Shown here piece after piece: positions 61,880-64,000 of a stretch of 64,000 nucleotides of DNA. Within the stretch, counting starts at the first letter, position 1. Each line of letters begins with the position of its first letter. Origin of the DNA: Sphagnum compactum (Eukaryota; Bryophyta; Sphagnopsida; Sphagnales). The position numbers and the translations under genes were made by a program. The notes below the pieces were generated by a model, which saw only the letters and a program-made list of their open reading frames with translations, was not told the DNA's origin and did not search any database. The stretch is taken from contig OZ234494.1 of NCBI GenBank assembly GCA_965153455.1, forward strand, positions 20,708,001 to 20,772,000, read 5' to 3'.

Positions 61880-63480
61880 TGATCATCTTGTTGGAAACAA
61901 GTGACGAGTGTAGGAGCAATTAGAGCCCAACATCTTAAGAATGCGAGGGCAGTAGTCTGAACTATAAAAGGGAAATTGAACCCATCTAAATAAATAAGAA
62001 AAATGGTCTAACGACAAGCTAAGTGATTGATAGAACCACCAAATGATCTTGCACCAAGTAACTTTTCCAACATAATTATGGTACAAGTATCAAAATCAAC
62101 ATAATGCTCCAAAATACTTGGAGATGCAAATATTATATGAAGCAAATAGCCAAACTGCTGGGCATAGCACAATGAGAACATCGCAAAAGTCGTTGAAGGA
62201 TTTGTAAGCATAGGGAGACTAGATATTGTCCCAAGATCCTCATGAAGAGCTTCAGCCACAAATGACTCAACAAATGATTTGGATCCCACCGGTGCACCGA
62301 AAATATGAAAACCCGAGTCAAAAGTAAGAAAGCCAAGAGGAAGTGATATAGAAATGGTTCAACCTTTGCTATTCACATGCTAGTTGCTTTGAAAGCCCTA
62401 ATGCCAAAAAAATCCTCCTACAATTGTAAAAAAACACCACATTTAATGTAGGACCTACTTTATGTGTGCCAATGAAGGGAAAACACAAGTAAGGTGGGTT
62501 GTTGTTATAAGGCGAAAAGCATGAAGGTGAGCCAAAACAAACAATGTTCCTCCTAATGGGTGCCCCTGTCTTGTACCTAATTCCGACAAAATGACTATGA
62601 AATCCCCATGTTAAGAAGCTTGAAAAAAATATAGTGGGGATAGGCATGCGTAGAATCGTCGAACAAATGGGAAAATTGGATATAGAAAACCAAGCGAAGA
62701 TTGTAACTACTGAAAAATGGTTAATCGTGCACCGAATTAAAGGCATTACAAACATTCACCTATAGCACCACCCAATTTGCATGCAAATTGAACATTGTTT
62801 GAATGTCATGAACCATTGTTTCACACCCAGCATGAGTCACTACACCAAACTAATGAAGACTAAAATGTTTTGCAAGAATATCTTTAAACTAAATAACCAG
62901 TGTGCAAGCAATTAGGTGATAGGTCACCTCATTGATTGCGATGAGACATATGCCTTCAGACTACTTTTCCAACGCTAGGAGTTGAGAGGCAAAAAATAGA
63001 TGCGACACTAAAAATGGAACATGACCTCAAGCAATGTGCCCACATGTTTAAAAAAAGAGGTCAAAACTAATCGCATAATCATTTGGGACAAAATAGTTTT
63101 GTAATAGCTCATACACCATATTCAAAAGGCCACTGGAAGAAAGATGTGGTAAACGAACTAAGGCAAAGATAAATGTCTTTTGATTTAAAGTAACCTTCGT
63201 TTCAAGATGGAAATCATCAACAAAAGGGGGGAAATCAACCTCAGCAAGTGGTTGGAAAAGGCGAAGAACTCTCGTGGTCTCGTTAAATGGGGTTGCAGGT
63301 GTGCTTAGAGTTAGTGCACGTATTGTTCGAGCATATTCCCCTACATGAACAAGGGCCCGTGTGTAGTGTAATCATGTTGATGGAAGTCAAGTAGAATTTA
63401 GAGTTGACTCTAAACATCTACAATAAGCTAAAACAAGTGTTCTAATTATGTGTTCCTCCTATAACGTCTCCTAGTTGCCA
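61880..63480 (-). pseudogene. LINE-type reverse transcriptase fragment 2, degraded
   Basis: Read leftward on the - strand. At about 62,860-62,720, GVVTHAGCETMVHDIQTMF plus NLHANWVVL and VNVCNAFNSVHD correspond to reverse transcriptase motif A. The expected catalytic Asp is Asn and a stop precedes it. At about 62,330-62,010, HIFGAPVGSKSFVESFVAEA and EDLGTISSLPMLTNPSTTFA plus MFSLCYAQQFGYLL match the post-catalytic region. The YxDD motif between them is not recoverable. Frames are broken several times. Ends and any target duplication were not identified. Confidence 0.7.
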
Positions 63481-64000
63481 CCCATGTATCAACGTAAACG
63501 AACATGAGTTTCTTGGTGACCTTTCTCACCACCCTATGAAGGAAAAGACAAACACGAATAAAGGAATAACAAACAAACATGTCAAGTTATAATATCAAAA
63601 GGATTGGATGTTAATGGAGATAAAAGGATATGCAAAGCCTGCTAAACATCGATTCGAATAACATATGGAATATGATGGTATGAATGAGGATCAGGCAAAC
63701 CCAAATGGAAAACATCAATGATGTTTATGGATGCAATCCATGTCCATGTTGAAAAAGGAGGAGAACATGGTAAAATTGAAAGCAACATTAGCCCTAAAAC
63801 AAATGATTGTTTATGAACGATGCATGAAAGTTGATGTTGTGTTAAACCCCCTTGTTGTCACGGGCACAAAACACTACGAGAAAAAAAAATAATCTACACG
63901 ACAAGAATAACAAATCATGAGAAAGATAAACCTAAGTTTAATCCAAAACCAAAAACACAAGGACATAAGACAAAAACACAAAATGTGCTAATAAATGATC
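63481..64000. other. Right edge, no gene recognised
   Basis: AT-rich sequence to the window edge. It might be the 5' part of the LINE at 61.9-63.5 kb, but I see no motif to support that. Confidence 0.3.

Overview
The window looks like nuclear DNA from a land plant with a large, repeat-rich genome. The evidence is the AT-rich sequence, plant-type splice signals, several families of decayed transposable elements, long degenerate tandem repeats and a nuclear insertion of plastid 23S rDNA. A gymnosperm or other large-genome plant fits best, but this is inference and no species marker is visible. No bacterial operon, tRNA, CRISPR array or intact viral gene was found.

The informative part is a roughly 10-kb duplicated unit carrying two genes that converge. 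One is a small single-pass membrane protein gene on the + strand, called the TM gene here. The other is a C2H2 zinc-finger gene on the - strand, with a long spacer between them. Zinc-finger copy A (9-1361) is the end of a unit cut by the left edge. TM copy 1 (32.8-34.2 kb) pairs with zinc-finger copy B (39.9-40.76 kb). TM copy 2 (42.7-43.9 kb) pairs with copy C (49.0-50.4 kb). TM copy 3 (56.3-57.4 kb) starts a further unit. Only zinc-finger copy A and TM copy 3 have intact reading frames. The others are broken by a plastid-DNA insertion, frameshifts, a 5' truncation or stops. The region upstream of zinc-finger copies A and C (about 2.45 kb) is also duplicated and keeps matching splice signals, which suggests a 5' noncoding exon.

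From 3.9 to 32.5 kb the sequence is mostly repeats. In order they are: a split zinc-finger pseudogene with a minisatellite in its first intron (5.2-8.0 kb); a family of about 205-bp repeats rich in GGTATTGC, arranged as large inverted repeats (8.6-11.4, 16.6-17.3 and 22.9-24.3 kb); a dead MULE transposase with DDE and SWIM remnants, split by an LTR-like insertion (12.1-15.3 kb); a palindromic field of about 40-bp minisatellites (18.0-21.5 kb); a dead LINE reverse transcriptase (25.4-27.1 kb); and a 48-bp tandem repeat (29.9-30.1 kb).

At the right end, TM copy 3 lies between inverted-repeat arms of about 1.2 kb (54.2-55.9 and 60.3-61.5 kb). One arm carries a Helitron-like GC-rich insertion; the other arm serves as a near-empty site. 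A second dead LINE fragment fills 61.9-63.5 kb. All homology statements come from reading and aligning the sequence by eye; no database search was run.
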